The notes: generated by a model not told the origin, from the letters alone. Counted from the stretch's first letter, positions 22,729-36,910 are shown. The stretch is 64,000 nt of DNA from Bolinopsis microptera (GCF_026151205.1 NC_087084.1:14958322-15022321); one strand, 5' to 3'. Made by a program: numbers and translations.

Positions 22729-25162
22729 GACTATGACTATGATTTTTCACGAAACATAAGGCCTTACTGCCCTTGATTCAGTGTAGGCGTACTAGCTGCG
22801 CGATTCCATTTCCAATAATCTTACCTGGCCAAGGACCTTGTGTTTAAGTGTTTGTGACGGAGAATAGACTATGATACCTCCGGCTCCGGCGTGTGAAGTG
22901 AACCCTAATTGGTTAAAGATCAGAGCAGTGATGCACGCCGCCGCGTTTTGTCATAATCGGCGGCGGCGAGGCCAAAACTTGCGGCGTTTGGTGGCGTGGC
23001 CCCTTGGCAATTGTAGTTGTGACTTCGTCAAACAAGAAAATGCCCAAGCATGCTACAATGCACAATAACATGTAACATTGCATGTGCCACGTTTAAAGCT
23101 GATGACGACAGACATATTGATACAGGATTGATAAATCAATTTAATTTTACCGATGGAAGATATTTCAAAATTCTTTCACGCCGCCGCTGATTTACAACTC
23201 CATGTCAAATGTTTCATATATACTAGCCAAGTTCACAAGATATATCCTTGTGTTTGAGAAGCGCTCGTTAGAAGCGCTCGTTAGAACTGCTTCTTTTCCC
23301 TTATACCACTAAGACAGTTTTCCCCATATAATATAGGAGACCCTGTTAAAAGGCTAGTCAGTGGATGCGATCGTCAGATAGGCTGACCACTACACCTACT
23401 ATAAGGGCGATCAACAGTTTAAATTAATGCAGAAGCGAGGACAAGGGAAATAAACCAACTAAGCACACCGTTAAACAATACCTCCCTTTATACCCCTCCC
23501 CCCATGATCAGCCCACGTCAGCTCAGGAAATTTCTCACATTTTTGTAAGGTATTTCGTTGCTTAACTGTTCATAATATCATTTTGCACGAGTCTAATCGA
23601 ATAAATTCGTACATACATACCTCGTGAACCTACAAATTCTGACTTATTTGATTTAGTCCCATCGAGAATGCGAAAGTATCAACTTTTGATTCTAAAGTTC
23701 CAGACACTTAGTCAAGATTGCTGGGGCGTTGACCAACTCGGAAGGAATTAGACAGGAGCACAAAGCTGAATAACTTCTGAATAGCTGCGACGGTTAACAC
23801 GCAGAGAAGATGAAATTAACAACGTCTCTTTCCCAAACAAAAAGAAACGATATTAATTTGCTTGACCGTCTGCAAGTGCAAAATGATACCGAGAATAAAA
23901 TCGGTCGCTCGCTTTTCCGAACGATCCTATGACTTATGACTATGACTAATGTCTTAGGTGTATTATATCAGATCGGGAACACTGCAGTAGTGCATACGCA
24001 CAGAAAGGTATTTTGGTTAAAGAACCGAGGGGTGCTATCAGTTCAAGAATTGTTTCTGGCTCACGGAAAAAGATTATCCGAATAATATTGGACTTATAAT
24101 GTTATGCAGTTACATGGAGGTTTGGTTTATTTTAGGAAGAGATTAGTAGAAGAACCTTAATTTATATGACGTCCAATCAAAGCGCAGCTGGGAGGTCACG
24201 TGACAACATTGCTGTCACAGCAACGTCCAGTTTATTTGATTAGTCCCATCGAGAATGGAATTGTAGACAGGACCACAAAGCTGAATAACGTCTGAATAGC
24301 TGCAACGGTTAACACGTACATTTGAAAGCATTTTTGAAAGCATTTCTTAAATTTGAAAAAAACCCATAACCATGGGTAGAGTGGACCGCTGCCAGTGTCT
24401 CTCTTTCTCAATTATTGAAGTAATTGAATCACCACTCAACCCAGGATCAACCCCAAATACATCCTGAAGGTGCCGTACATAAGTGAAGCCCACACTAGAC
24501 TAATGAGAACGGAGCTCAATAGAAGTGGAATTGACGCAAGACTGGTAGTGACGTCGGGCTGACCCGTCAAATCCATGATCAACCCTAGCCATCCAACGAA
24601 TCATGTGACAAATACGACTGACTCTTCTGTACTGCTGGCATGCCATGCCGAACCACACACTATGTAGTATGTACATCAATTGACATGCAACATGTGCCCC
24701 GCTCAAGATAAACCCACGTACGTAGGCTGCTCTAGCCTTAGGAAGATCTAGATAGTTGCGAAGAGAATGAGAGCCCACAAAGCAAGTGCGAGACTGGTCA
24801 ACGAACGAACTGCTTCCGGGGCACAGTACACGCTCTCAGCCCATCCCACGGATCCTCAACGTGGCTGAGTGGATATCAGCACCTTCCTCAAGAAATGGAC
24901 ACCTGAGATACTCCACAAAGGTCGTCCAGACAACCATATTTAATTTGATCTGCTGTAAGGACACTTATTATGCTATTTCCTGGGATTATTTCTAAGTGAT
25001 ATATTTATCTTTTACATTTATTAAAACACAGGGTTATGTGCATCTCAAAGTTTTAGGATTTAAAATACCTCAAATTTTTCACTGCTCTGTATGCAGCTCA
25101 TGGAAACATTTAAACTTTAAACTACCTGGTATGATTAAGTGAAGAAGCAAGTCTATATATGG

Positions 25163-26440
25163 CAGTGTTAAACAAGGAACTGAAACCGAGGGGTTCCGTT
25201 CAGGCCCTTCACACTTTGTTTCTGTCTAGTTCTAATGTACCGTCACAATAGTGACTTTAATATATTTCACTCAGACGATAAATCATATTTTAGCCCAGCA
25301 GAAGGTATACCGCCCGTACCGAAATATCGGCTATTTTTGTTATTTTTGTGTTATTTTTGTCAAATATTTGTTAATTAGTTCCTTTTAAAGTTTTGAACGC
25401 ATTGCCGTCATTGGTGTCCTAAAACTCGAGAGAAAATGAAATCAACAATTTCTCTTTCCCAAACAAAAGGAAATGATATTAATTTGCTTGACCGTCTGCA
25501 AATGCAAAATGATACCGATAATGAAATCGGTCGCTCGCTTTTCCGAACGATCCTATGGTGTATTATATCAGACCGGGAACACTGCAGTAGTGCATACGCA
25601 CAGAAAGGTATTTTGGTTAAAGAACCGAAGGGTGCTATTAGTTCAAGAATTGTTTCTGGCTCACGGAAAAAGATTTATCGAATAATATTGGATGACTTAT
25701 AATCTTATAATAATATGCAAGTACATAGATGTTTGGTTTATTTTAGGAAGAGATTAGTAGAAGAACGTCCAATCAAAGCGCAGCTGGGAGGTCACGTGAC
25801 AACATTGCTGTCACAGCAACGTCCGGTTTATTTGATTTAGTCCCATCGAGAATGCAAAAGTATAAGCAACTTTCGATTCTAAAGTTCAAGACACTTAATC
25901 AAGATTGCTGATATGGTTTATTTTAAGAAGAGACTAGAAAACCCGTGGTCACAGGGAGGAAGGTAATAATATTCTTTGGTAGTCAGTTTTTGTAGCATCA
26001 AAAAATATCACAACTACACAGCCCATTAAAATGTAGCTCGCACTGAACACAACGTAGTCGTAATTACCACAAACCTGATAAAAATGATGTTAAAACGATC
26101 ATTGCACGTGCATGTGCGTGTTTCAACACCATTACCATGGTTACTATGCAACTTCCTAGAAAACCCGTGGTCACAGGGTGGAAGCTAATAATAATATGTC
26201 ATGGTTATCACAGTCATTCTGGCAAGCATGACCTGATGACCGCGGCTCTTATAATAGTTATACATTCTATACTATTATACCCCCTTTACTATTTTCCAGG
26301 CATTAAGTCTCATCGGAAGTCGTGTATTGGGAAGTGGGTTTTCTATTACAATTGTAAATGAATGGAAAAGCGAGCGACCGGATTCATTATCAGTATCATA
26401 TTGCATTTGCGGACGGTTATTCAAATTAATATAGATAATA
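25163..26440. repeat. Fold-back structure, copy C (right outer arm lost)
   Basis: The left outer arm at 25,163 and inner arms at about 25,472-25,547 and 26,366-26,430 remain. The right outer arm, present at 7,085-7,193 in A, is replaced by a direct junction to TTCGCGGTCCTTGATATAC at about 26,445. The first of the two ACCCGTGG blocks is kept. The second is joined to it by a deletion at about 26,155. Confidence 0.55.
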
Positions 26441-26840
26441 TATATTCGCGGTCCTTGATATACGAACGGCCATAGTTGGTTAGTACGCACTTTACGTACT
26501 TTTAAAGCAAATTGCAAACTTTTCGTCGCCTCAAATAGTGTCTTTTATAAATCTTTAAAAAGCAACATTTATTTCCAAAATTGACTAGCTGGCAGTTTTA
26601 CTAAACGGGTGATATACTCGTAAAATATTTGTTCCAAATATTAGATTTAGACCGTCAACGAGCGAGCGTGCTAAATCACTCTACAGTCGATCTTCGAGAT
26701 ACAACAGTTCTAAAAGGGCCCCCGACAGTTGAAACCAACTTGAATCGATGTATTTTCGGACGCTGATTCCGAATCACCCCCATAACATAGGGTTAAAATG
26801 CTCCCCTGGCGAGATATTGGCGAAAAACTGTCTCGATCAC

Positions 26841-26941
26841 GTGATATGACCGTAAAAGGAAGTTAGTCTAATTTCTCGTTAGGGTTAAGGTTTCAGCATA
26901 TGCTTTTGTTAAGGATTGGGTTAGGGTTAGGGTTGGGATCA
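26841..26941. repeat. Extra 100-bp block with telomere-like GGGTTA repeats (copy C)
   Basis: Contains GTTAGGGTTAAGG, then GGGTTAGGGTTAGGGTTGGG near 26,920-26,938, matching the animal telomere repeat TTAGGG for about three units. Copies A and B lack the block and read CACGTTGGGATC straight across it (at 7,669-7,680 in A), so they carry a deletion or C an insertion. Confidence 0.6.
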
Positions 26942-28113
26942 GATTAGAGGGCCAGGGTTTTGAATAGTCGTTCAGGGCCAGCTAGAGAACAGGTTGAAGA
27001 AGTCACGTGACAGTCGATCAGTGTAAAGTGATTAATCATCATCCGTCAACGAGTCTAACTCGGCATGCGTTCTGTTACGGTAGGTTATAAACTACAAAAT
27101 TTTCCCCGATATTAGCAACCGTTCACGAATTACCATGGATGTAAACTTTACGGCACTTCGTATGACTTAACTTTGTTGTTTAAGTGAAAAGTTTAAAATG
27201 TCTACCTTCTAGAATTTTTGGTCTAGGTAGGTAATGGTAGTGCGCCATTTACAGTAAGCCGACGGTAAGATGATTTTTTAGCGCTAATTTCGGCCAGCAC
27301 AAAATTCTTGGAAAAAAAATGCATATTGTAATTGGGTAACCTTTCCTCGATAATTATTCGTAGGGCGCTGCCTCAGAGTCTCAAGCTCTAGAGTCCGGAC
27401 CGCACTATAATTACCATTTTAAAAGGATACTGAGAAATCTCCTTTTGGAAATATGAATTAGTAGACAAATAATGCATGTGTTTTATTGCACATGAGGAAT
27501 GTTTAATTAAAAAGGTATACATTTTCTACTACTCACAATATGTAAAAAATAGTCAGCTGGCAAACTTGTCCACTGTTGTCGCTGTTTAAGTTTTCATAAC
27601 ATTTTCCAGCCTGACTGGTAAGTTTGATTAAATGAAACATAAAACTCATAGCGACTTTAAGATTAAGTATGATAATAAAAATATGTCGTGATTATTAGTA
27701 TACACATATTTTATTTAGTAAATACCCAGTGTTTATATAACGTAAAGTGAAACATCTCTATATACCAGGTACTTCGATATAATTACATCACCATCCTATT
27801 TTCTAGATACCAGGTTCATTCTATACCGTTTCCTACAAAATAACTGAGATATTTTTATATAAAATAAAGTCGACGTCTCTTCTATTTTCAGAAATATTGG
27901 ATGGCCCACTGATAAGGTCCGAAAATGCAGATCCTTAAGTTTTTGTGGACCTACTCGTGAAACAATTATATTTTAACAAAATATGCAACATGCAGGTGAA
28001 ATGGGCGGGTTAAAATTAAATTAAGTTAAAAATGTGGCCGATTGTTCAGTGTTCAAAATAAATAGGCCGAAATCTGTTAAAAAATCTACAGCATTCGAAG
28101 AAATCCTTAAAAA

Positions 28114-28413
28114 ATGTCTGTTCAATATTCTGATTCCGGGAAGCATTCTCTTTACGCGATCAGCATCATATTTTACGATGAGATGGTGATTTTAGAGGAT
28201 ACGCCGGTAAAATCTCTAAAAAAGTGTGTTTCTAGAGCAAAACGCGCAGTTTTGCTAGTACTTAAGTTAAGTTTTCGAAATTGTCCAACATTCAAACGAC
28301 GATTTGGCATCGAAGCAAGATGACGAGATCGTTGCTCTGAGCTTCGCGGAGCAACGATCTGGAAGGGTTGACATCGTCAATCAAGTCAACAGTCAAGTTC
28401 AGAATTGCTACTG
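28114..28413 (+). pseudogene. Frameshifted version of the 99-aa ORF (copy C)
   Basis: Same start as in copies A and B, but an inserted T in the GTTTTCGAAATTG stretch changes the frame after about 52 codons and ends it at 28,323. The nucleotide similarity continues past the shift, which argues that the ORF is not under protein-level selection in this copy. Confidence 0.35.
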
Positions 28414-28554
28414 AGAAGAGCTGTATAATTTTAGTTGTGCTGTCAAGTTTAGTATTGCTACTGAGAGTGAGAGGCCGTATTTCAGTTGTGTTGTCAAGTT
28501 TAGTATTGTTACTAGACTGAGAGACTCTTGCCATACGTTGCATGCAACATGTAT

Positions 28555-31065
<2,511 letters not shown>

Positions 31066-31770
31066 CAAACTCAAAATTTTCAGACAGAAAATTATTATTT
31101 TGCCACGATGTAAACTGTAAAGTTTTCACCAGAAAGGCTAAAAATGAAATTGAAAAGGATTTAACTTATTACATTCATTGATTGCATTTAATTGATTAAT
31201 GATGATGATGACATTGATTAAAGTTTAAATAATTAGAAAGATGATTATATAGAATTAGCGTTTCTGTGTGGTTGTATCAAGTATAATCTGCTAAAATTGA
31301 AACTCACCTTTTGTTCAATGAGGAAGTGAAGTTAGCTCTAACACAAAAAGAAGTTCTTGACTCGCAAACACCGCTTTCTTCTCTGAAAAAGTAAGGGAAG
31401 TTAGGGTATTTTTTATATAGGTAAATGATCGGGACAAACTCAACGTCGCGAGTTTTCGGCAAAAATCGTTATTTTGCCACAATACGAAGTTTTCATCAGA
31501 ACGGCTAAAAATGAAATTGAAAAATTGAAAGGAATTTAACTTATTACATTCATTGATTGCATTGATTAAAAAGAAGAATTTTATTAAAGTTAAAATGATT
31601 ACAATGATGATTTTATAGCATTAGTATATTCCGCTAAAATTGAAACTCACCTTTTGTTCAATGAGGAAGTGAAGTTAGCTCCAACACAAAAAGAAGTTCT
31701 TGACTCACAAACACGTGATACCCATATAAGGGATATAAACACCGCTTTCTTCTCTGAAACAGTAAGGGTA
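31066..31770 (-). repeat. Tandem duplication with two exon-like ends
   Basis: 31,066-31,400 and 31,430-31,770 are diverged copies, with offsets of 374 bp at TTTTGCCAC and 343 bp at AGGAAGTGAAG. Each contains, read on the minus strand, CTTCCTCATTGAACAAAAG followed by GTGAGTTTCA, a good splice donor after a short possible exon. A second shared part is TTGACTC(G/A)CAAACAC. Two duplicated alternative exons of a minus-strand gene is one reading. The encoded peptide is too short to identify. Confidence 0.4.
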
Positions 31771-32138
31771 TAATATATTATACGGGTAAATTATCGACCA
31801 TCTCCTATTACAAACACCTTAGGCTTTATCAAACATTAATTTAAAAGTGCAACATGGTGGTGGTGCTCGTATTGGAACAACAACAGTAACCATGGTAACC
31901 ATGGTTACCTATATAGAGATCTCATGGTATACTAATGGCACGTGATGCCCATATAAGGGATATATTGTATCCCGAGTACCAAATTGATTTTTCACTGAAT
32001 ATAATATCATTGAAAGCAATACGTAGATGTGATTAATTCAACATAACCATAATTTCAACCTGAAGTATCAGTGAAGGAGTACAGGAGATAATGTGGGCGT
32101 GATTTGGAAGATAAGTGTCCTTATATGGGCATCACGTG
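31712..32138. promoter_or_regulatory. Three E-box + CArG-box modules
   Basis: CACGTGAT followed by (A/G)CCCATATAAGGGATA occurs at 31,712-31,737 and 31,939-31,964, and in inverse orientation at about 32,115-32,138. Each module joins CACGTG (an E-box) to CCATATAAGG, an exact match to the SRF/MADS CArG consensus CC(A/T)6GG, with the same spacing. A 16-bp palindrome, GGTAACCATGGTTACC, lies between them at 31,894-31,909. Activity is inference; they may equally mark copies of a small repeat. Confidence 0.45.
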
Positions 32139-32139
32139 T

Positions 32140-33090
32140 CTTTCAGTCGCCTTTCAGTCACATCTCCTGAGATGTTATTGTATAGATACATAATTAAGCT
32201 ATATTTATGCAATAGGAAATGTCTTTATAATCATGATAATAATAGAAATCTTTATGAAAGACATGTTTCCAATTTACAAGGGATAACAAAACGTTTCTAG
32301 ATAACTTGTACAGGAAACTTATTTTAAATTATTTAAAACAGTCGATATATAGTATACACGTGATCCACCCACTTTAATCTCAATTTACCAAATTAGTGCA
32401 GGTGTCTCAACAGGATCAATTAAACGTGAGTGTCTAGGGTTACCATAGCGACCAACTAAACCACAAGTAAACTGCTCCTGATCACTGCTTTTCACTGATC
32501 CTCGCCTAGTGAGAAACAAATTAGATAAAACAAGGTTATTTCCTGACTTTCTACGGGCTTGTCCCTTTTGCTATTTAGTAAATACCAGAATTATAGAATA
32601 CTTAAAAACCCTACGTGAACTCGTATCATTTTGAAGAACGAAACAAAGTAAGTAACCTAAAGTGAAATTTGTAACAAATCTTAGGATCATTAAAAGCAAG
32701 TGGTAATAAACGAAAATTAAAATTACCTGTTATTTGAGAACTCAAATGTAGCGATTCTTGAGTTGCTTGCGGAGGTTTTTGTCTTTAAAGAGTCGGGTTG
32801 GATAGTGTTAAGTTGAGAAGGATAAAGAAAGTATAAAAAGAGAATTAATGATAATAAGATTAAGGTGAAAGGATAAAAATATCATCTTTGTATCCGTGAA
32901 AAGTATGAAATTGTTTCCTTTATAGAGAAAGCACTTCTGATGAAAGTTGTGAACACCGGTTCTCATCCTTAGATTAGATCTGTTGTGTCTTCTTCAAGGT
33001 GGGTTCTTGAAACTTTTGAATGATACGATAGGCATCATTTAATACTTACAAATAATAAATAAAACATAATAATAAAATACATAATAAAGC
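32140..33090. other. Intergenic AT-rich sequence
   Basis: No gene seen. It lies downstream of the minus-strand ankyrin gene. A candidate polyadenylation signal for that gene (AATAAA on the minus strand) is not obvious in the first 100 bp below 33,098. Confidence 0.4.
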
Positions 33091-33528
33091 TTTTAAACTA
33101 TACATGCGAGTCTTGGAATACCCCGTGTTCGTCTTCTGCTGGTGTAATGTCAGCTTCTACATTCTGAGCTTCAATATCACTGATTTCCTCTTCCTGTATG
33201 TTTGCTAGAAGTGTGCTACGTTCCGTTTCATTTTCACAACGATGAGTCTGAGTTGATAGTGGCAGGGTTGACAAAGGAAGTTCATCTGAAGTAGTCTTAC
33301 ATCTGCAACAGATAGATTTAGAGCAAGACTTTTTGAAATAAGAGATTGGACAGCAGGCGGAAGCTTGTTCTTTTTGTTCTTCATCCTTCCCATTTTTCGG
33401 AAGTTTTGCTTCGCTAAACTTTCTTAACAATATAGCTGCTGCAAGAAAGATAATCATCAGGATCACTAATACGATGATCACCCATTTCGGCTCCATCAGG
33501 CCTAAGTCTTGTCTCGAGATAAACAACG

Positions 33529-33960
33529 TCAAAGATACATGTACCACATTATTAACCCATATCCGCAGATAAAGGCTGACTTCATTCGGAAGTTTTTAAA
33601 AATCGTTTTATTGACCTGGAAAATATAAGAAAGCAAAGTTATGAGGGTAGTTGAAATAATTAGTAGTATTAGGTAGAGCCATCCCTGGTATTTGAAGATA
33701 TCAGTATTCCTACCGCAGGGGTAGTTATTCTCAACATAAACCGCGCCTATAACTCCCTCGACAAACATGTAGGTTGATATGACCATCATCTCTTTCCAGG
33801 TCCTTAAAGTTTTGTAGCCTACTTCTGAGGGGGAAATAAGATATGCATTCGGTCGACGTAGCGAAATGACAATAACATCTCTAAAACTGAATAGCAGGAG
33901 AGACCACATATCACCAATACGTCGTAGTATCGTAAGATCTTCTTCTTTATCCTTTGAACT
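33529..33960 (-). CDS. Continuation of the membrane domain (second frame)
   Basis: The frame is open from the shift near 34,018, through SSKDKEEDLTILRRIGDMW, to TWKEMMVISTYMFVEGV and GWLYLILLIISTTLITLLSY (two clear helices). It then hits TGA at 33,529 after GLIMWYMYL. Hydrophobicity and context fit the last helices of the XK-like domain. The next frame (33,547-33,098) carries one more helix (KWVIIVLVILMIIFLAAAIL) and the Cys-rich tail with CCPISYFKKSC. Confidence 0.55.
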   Translation of the reverse strand, partial: SSKDKEEDLTILRRIGDMWSLLLFSFRDVIVISLRRPNAYLISPSEVGYKTLRTWKEMMVISTYMFVEGVIGAVYVENNYPCGRNTDIFKYQGWLYLILLIISTTLITLLSYIFQVNKTIFKNFRMKSAFICGYGLIMWYMYL

Positions 33961-34000
33961 TGGTATTTTCTGCTTGCTTGCTATACTTATCGTGATCTTA

Positions 34001-35674
34001 TTAACAACAAACCAAACTAAAGTTGATTAGTCCAAGATATCCAGCAACATAGAAGTGATTGGGGACTGAGTGCATTACTGCTGCAAATAGGAAGAGTCTA
34101 GAAGGGATCATCAGAACATAAGCTATATACAATAGCACGAGGGAAACAGTAGACATCTTTGGTGTTGCTGGATGGAGTTTCCGAAGTATCACTTCCAAAC
34201 CGATCACGCTGTTGGGAATCTTCACAAACGGCACTATCATTGAATATACTTCCACCCATGACGCGCATATCTTTAATCTCAGTAGGTTTTCGACACACAC
34301 AAAATCCCCTGAATCGTAATCGAAACTATGATAGTCCGTACATCCAGAGCTTCTGAAGTCCCCATCTTTCCTCAAAATGTTGAAGTAGATCTGAAAAATG
34401 TAAAACTGGATAAGAAGCTCAGGAATCTGTTCCGTTATCATATAGTATTGGGCAAGAGATTTGTCTTTGGCCTGCTGCCTATAGATGACTCGTAATTTAG
34501 AAGGTGAGTGCGTGAGAAATTGCAGACGATCAACAACTGGACGGAGCCAAAATATCGAGAGTACGTTGAAAAATCCGGCTCTAACAGATGTTGATATTGA
34601 TGAATGTCCTTTTACTTTGAACGGCCAAAAGAATCGTCCTAGATATTTAAATGGCACCCACAATTCATGCCCATAGTTAAGTTCAGAACCTTTCCAATCT
34701 TCTGGTGTAAATGTGACTTTTCCAAGATTTGTCCGGAGTTGCTCTATCCCAGTAGCAAATGTTGAAATTGAAGAGCGGATATTCTCGTGGAACAACGTCA
34801 CAAAAACAAGGACTAGCATTAGTATCCCTAATCTTGAAGAAAAGCCGTTTAGCGTTTTGTAGCCTACATAAACATCAGAAGCAATGTCGGAGATATGAAT
34901 TAATATTGCAAATAAGCAGGTAAAATAGTCAAAGCTTCCTCGAACAGTACACTTGTGCGAAAACTTGCTAATGCATGCAGAAAACAGACACTTTTCGATG
35001 TCCTCTTTAATATTTTCTATGGGAGCGCAGCATCCTTGATCGTTCTCCTTCAAATAGGTTTTAGCAATACATTTTGCTACAAGTTTTGCGTCAATGTCTC
35101 CTTCATATCCTTCATCTGAAATTCTATCTATTTGGGCGGAAAATCTTTCGAAAACAGCCTCTCCCAATGTTTCTCGAAGAACCTTTTTAAAAGCGTCCTT
35201 TTCGAACGCTTCTTTAGACTTCTTTGCTTCTTTGGATTTCTTTGGACTGTCTGGAGACTCGACCTCACTTAGAAGGCTTACATTTCTGGGATCTTGAGAC
35301 TCGACCTCACCACAGTCACATTTGATGTTAGCCTGCAAACTTACGTACAATACATTCAATAAACTTGATATCTTTGTGTCATTATCGTGTAGATCTACGA
35401 AGATGTCAACAAGTGTTTTGAAGACTGAACTTTTACAGAACACATATATTGCCTGGTTGTTATCCACTTGCTCCATATTGACACAGCCTAATTCGTGAAG
35501 GTATTTAACTATATAAGCATGACCTTGCTCAGCAGCAGCGAGAAAGGGGGTATAACCTAAATTATTAACGTGGTTCTTATCCACGCCATCGACTTGGCAC
35601 ATTTGTTTCACAATGTCCAAATAACCCATCCTAGCAGCTATCAGGAGAGGAGTATCACCTTTCTTATTCTCCAA
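34001..35674 (-). CDS. Longest open part: last ankyrin repeats and first membrane helices
   Basis: 557 codons of the interrupted ankyrin/XK-like gene. The first Met is internal (MENKKGDTPLL); the frame stays open back to the amber codon at about 35,833. Residues 1-90 hold two diverged ankyrin repeats. Residues about 140-170 form a Lys/Glu-rich linker (KKSKEAKKSKEAFEKD). From about 245 come hydrophobic helices, including FDYFTCLFAILIHISDIASD, GILMLVLVFVTLF and LLIQFYIFQIYFNI. It ends at a stop only because of the frame change after GYLGLINF; the neighbouring frame resumes with VWFVVNKITISIASKQKIP. Confidence 0.6.
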   Translation of the reverse strand: MENKKGDTPLLIAARMGYLDIVKQMCQVDGVDKNHVNNLGYTPFLAAAEQGHAYIVKYLHELGCVNMEQVDNNQAIYVFCKSSVFKTLVDIFVDLHDNDTKISSLLNVLYVSLQANIKCDCGEVESQDPRNVSLLSEVESPDSPKKSKEAKKSKEAFEKDAFKKVLRETLGEAVFERFSAQIDRISDEGYEGDIDAKLVAKCIAKTYLKENDQGCCAPIENIKEDIEKCLFSACISKFSHKCTVRGSFDYFTCLFAILIHISDIASDVYVGYKTLNGFSSRLGILMLVLVFVTLFHENIRSSISTFATGIEQLRTNLGKVTFTPEDWKGSELNYGHELWVPFKYLGRFFWPFKVKGHSSISTSVRAGFFNVLSIFWLRPVVDRLQFLTHSPSKLRVIYRQQAKDKSLAQYYMITEQIPELLIQFYIFQIYFNILRKDGDFRSSGCTDYHSFDYDSGDFVCVENLLRLKICASWVEVYSMIVPFVKIPNSVIGLEVILRKLHPATPKMSTVSLVLLYIAYVLMIPSRLFLFAAVMHSVPNHFYVAGYLGLINFSLVCC

Positions 35675-35692
35675 TTTAACATTAATATCACT

Positions 35693-36862
35693 GTGTGTTA
35701 ACAGCTCTTTTACAACATCTGTGTGACCCTTTCTAAGTGCTATGTACAGTGGTGTACCTGACTCACCCTCCCAGTTAACATTAATATTACTGTGTGTTAA
35801 CAGCTCTTTTACAACATCTGTGTGACCCTTCTAAGCTGCTATGTACAGTGGTGTACCTGACACACCCTCCCAGTTAACATCAGTATTACTGTGTGTTAAC
35901 AGCTCTTTTACAACCTCTGTGTGACCCTTCTCAGCTGCTACGTACAGTGGTGTACCTAACTCACCACCCTTGTTAACATCAGTATTACTGTGTGTTAACA
36001 GCTCTTTTACAACATCTGTGTGACCCTGCTTAGCTGCTATGTATAACAGTGATGTACCTGACAGACCCTCCTTGTTAACAGCAATATCACGGTGTTTTAA
36101 CAGCTGTTTTACAACCTCTGTGTGACCCAGCAGAGCTGCTCTGTACAGTGGTGTACTTGACGCATCCTCCTTATTAACATCAATATTACTGTGTGTTAAC
36201 AGCTCTTTTACAACCTCTGTGTGACCCCACTGAACTGCTATGCACAGTGGTGTACGTGACTCATCCCCCTTATTAACATCAATATCACAGTGTGTTAACA
36301 GCTCTTTTACAACCTCTGTGTAACCCTGATCAGCTGCTATGTGAAGTGGTGTACCTAACTCACCACCCTTATTAACAGCAATATCACGGTGTGTTAACAG
36401 CTCTTTTACAACCTCTGTGTGACCCCACTGAGCTGCTCTGTACAGTGGTGTACCTGACTCATCCCCCTTATTAACATCAATATCACGGTGTGTTAACAGC
36501 TCTTTTACAACCTCTGTGTTACCCTACTGAGCTGCTATGTACAGTGGTGTACCTGACTCATCCCCCTTATTAACATCAATATTACTGTGTGTTAACAGCT
36601 CTTTTACAACCTCTGTGTGACGCCACTGAGCTGCTATACACAGTGGTGTACCTGACTCATCCCCCTTATTAACATCAATATCACTGTGTGTTAACAGCTC
36701 TTTTACAACCTCTGTGTAACCCTGATCAGCTGCTATGTACAGTGGTGTACTTGACTCATCCCCCTTATTAACATCAATATTACTGTGTGTTAACAGCTCT
36801 TTTACAACGTCTGTGTTACCCTGCTTAGCTGCTACGTACAGTTCAGTGCTCTGGTCAGACAT
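35693..36862 (-). repeat. Array of twelve 99-bp ankyrin-coding repeats
   Basis: GTTAACAGCTCTTTTACAAC recurs every 99 bp (35,697; 35,796; 35,895 and so on to 36,789), with one 102-bp interval near 36,050. Each unit encodes one ankyrin repeat of the form xTPLYIAAxxGHTEVVKELL. The units are nearly identical at the DNA level and free of frameshifts, which points to recent expansion or gene conversion. Confidence 0.9.
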
Positions 36863-36910
36863 CTTTACTGGTAGTTACCTAGAGAAATGTTAGTAGTCAG
36901 TAACTGTGTT

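Larger units (their letters stand above)
22836..28554. repeat. Large repeat unit, copy C (partial, diverged right part)
   Basis: Third copy. It is identical to B up to about 26,155 and then becomes clearly diverged. It shows a deletion joining ACTTCCTA to GAAAACCCG, loss of the outer right arm of the fold-back (about 26,435), an extra 100-bp segment with telomere-like repeats (26,841-26,941), absence of the 1.6-kb TIR element at 27,907-27,910, and many substitutions. Homology stops at 28,554, matching B position 20,602. The last 2.2 kb of the unit, including the (CT)n tract, are absent. Confidence 0.85.
33098..36862 (-). pseudogene. Ankyrin-repeat, XK-like multipass membrane protein gene (interrupted)
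   Basis: One long minus-strand coding region without visible introns, starting MSDQSTELYVAAKQGNTDVV at 36,862. Domains: twelve nearly identical 33-residue ankyrin repeats (99-bp period, one with +3 bp), two diverged ankyrin repeats (KKGDTPLLIAARMGYLDIV), a Lys-rich charged linker, then about nine or ten hydrophobic segments and a Cys-rich cytosolic tail ending EDEHGVFQDSHV. The motif HISDIASDVYVGY and the helix TEQIPELLIQFYIFQIY resemble XK-related (scramblase-family) proteins; this is inference. Breaks: TAG for Trp near 36,524, TAG for Glu near 35,833, a one-base shift near 34,015-34,020 (after GYLGLINF), and another near 33,530-33,545. It is either a decaying pseudogene or a real gene with consensus errors; the open stretches remain well conserved. 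Confidence 0.65.

Noticed and set aside
33529-33547. A very short intron joining the last two frames of the ankyrin/XK-like gene
   Set aside because: The only GT...AG pairs would give an intron of about 40 bp or less; a one-base frameshift explains the data more simply.
34098-34356. Open frames on both strands inside the membrane domain
   Set aside because: Out-of-frame shadows of the ankyrin/XK-like gene; the long frame carries the hydrophobic helices.
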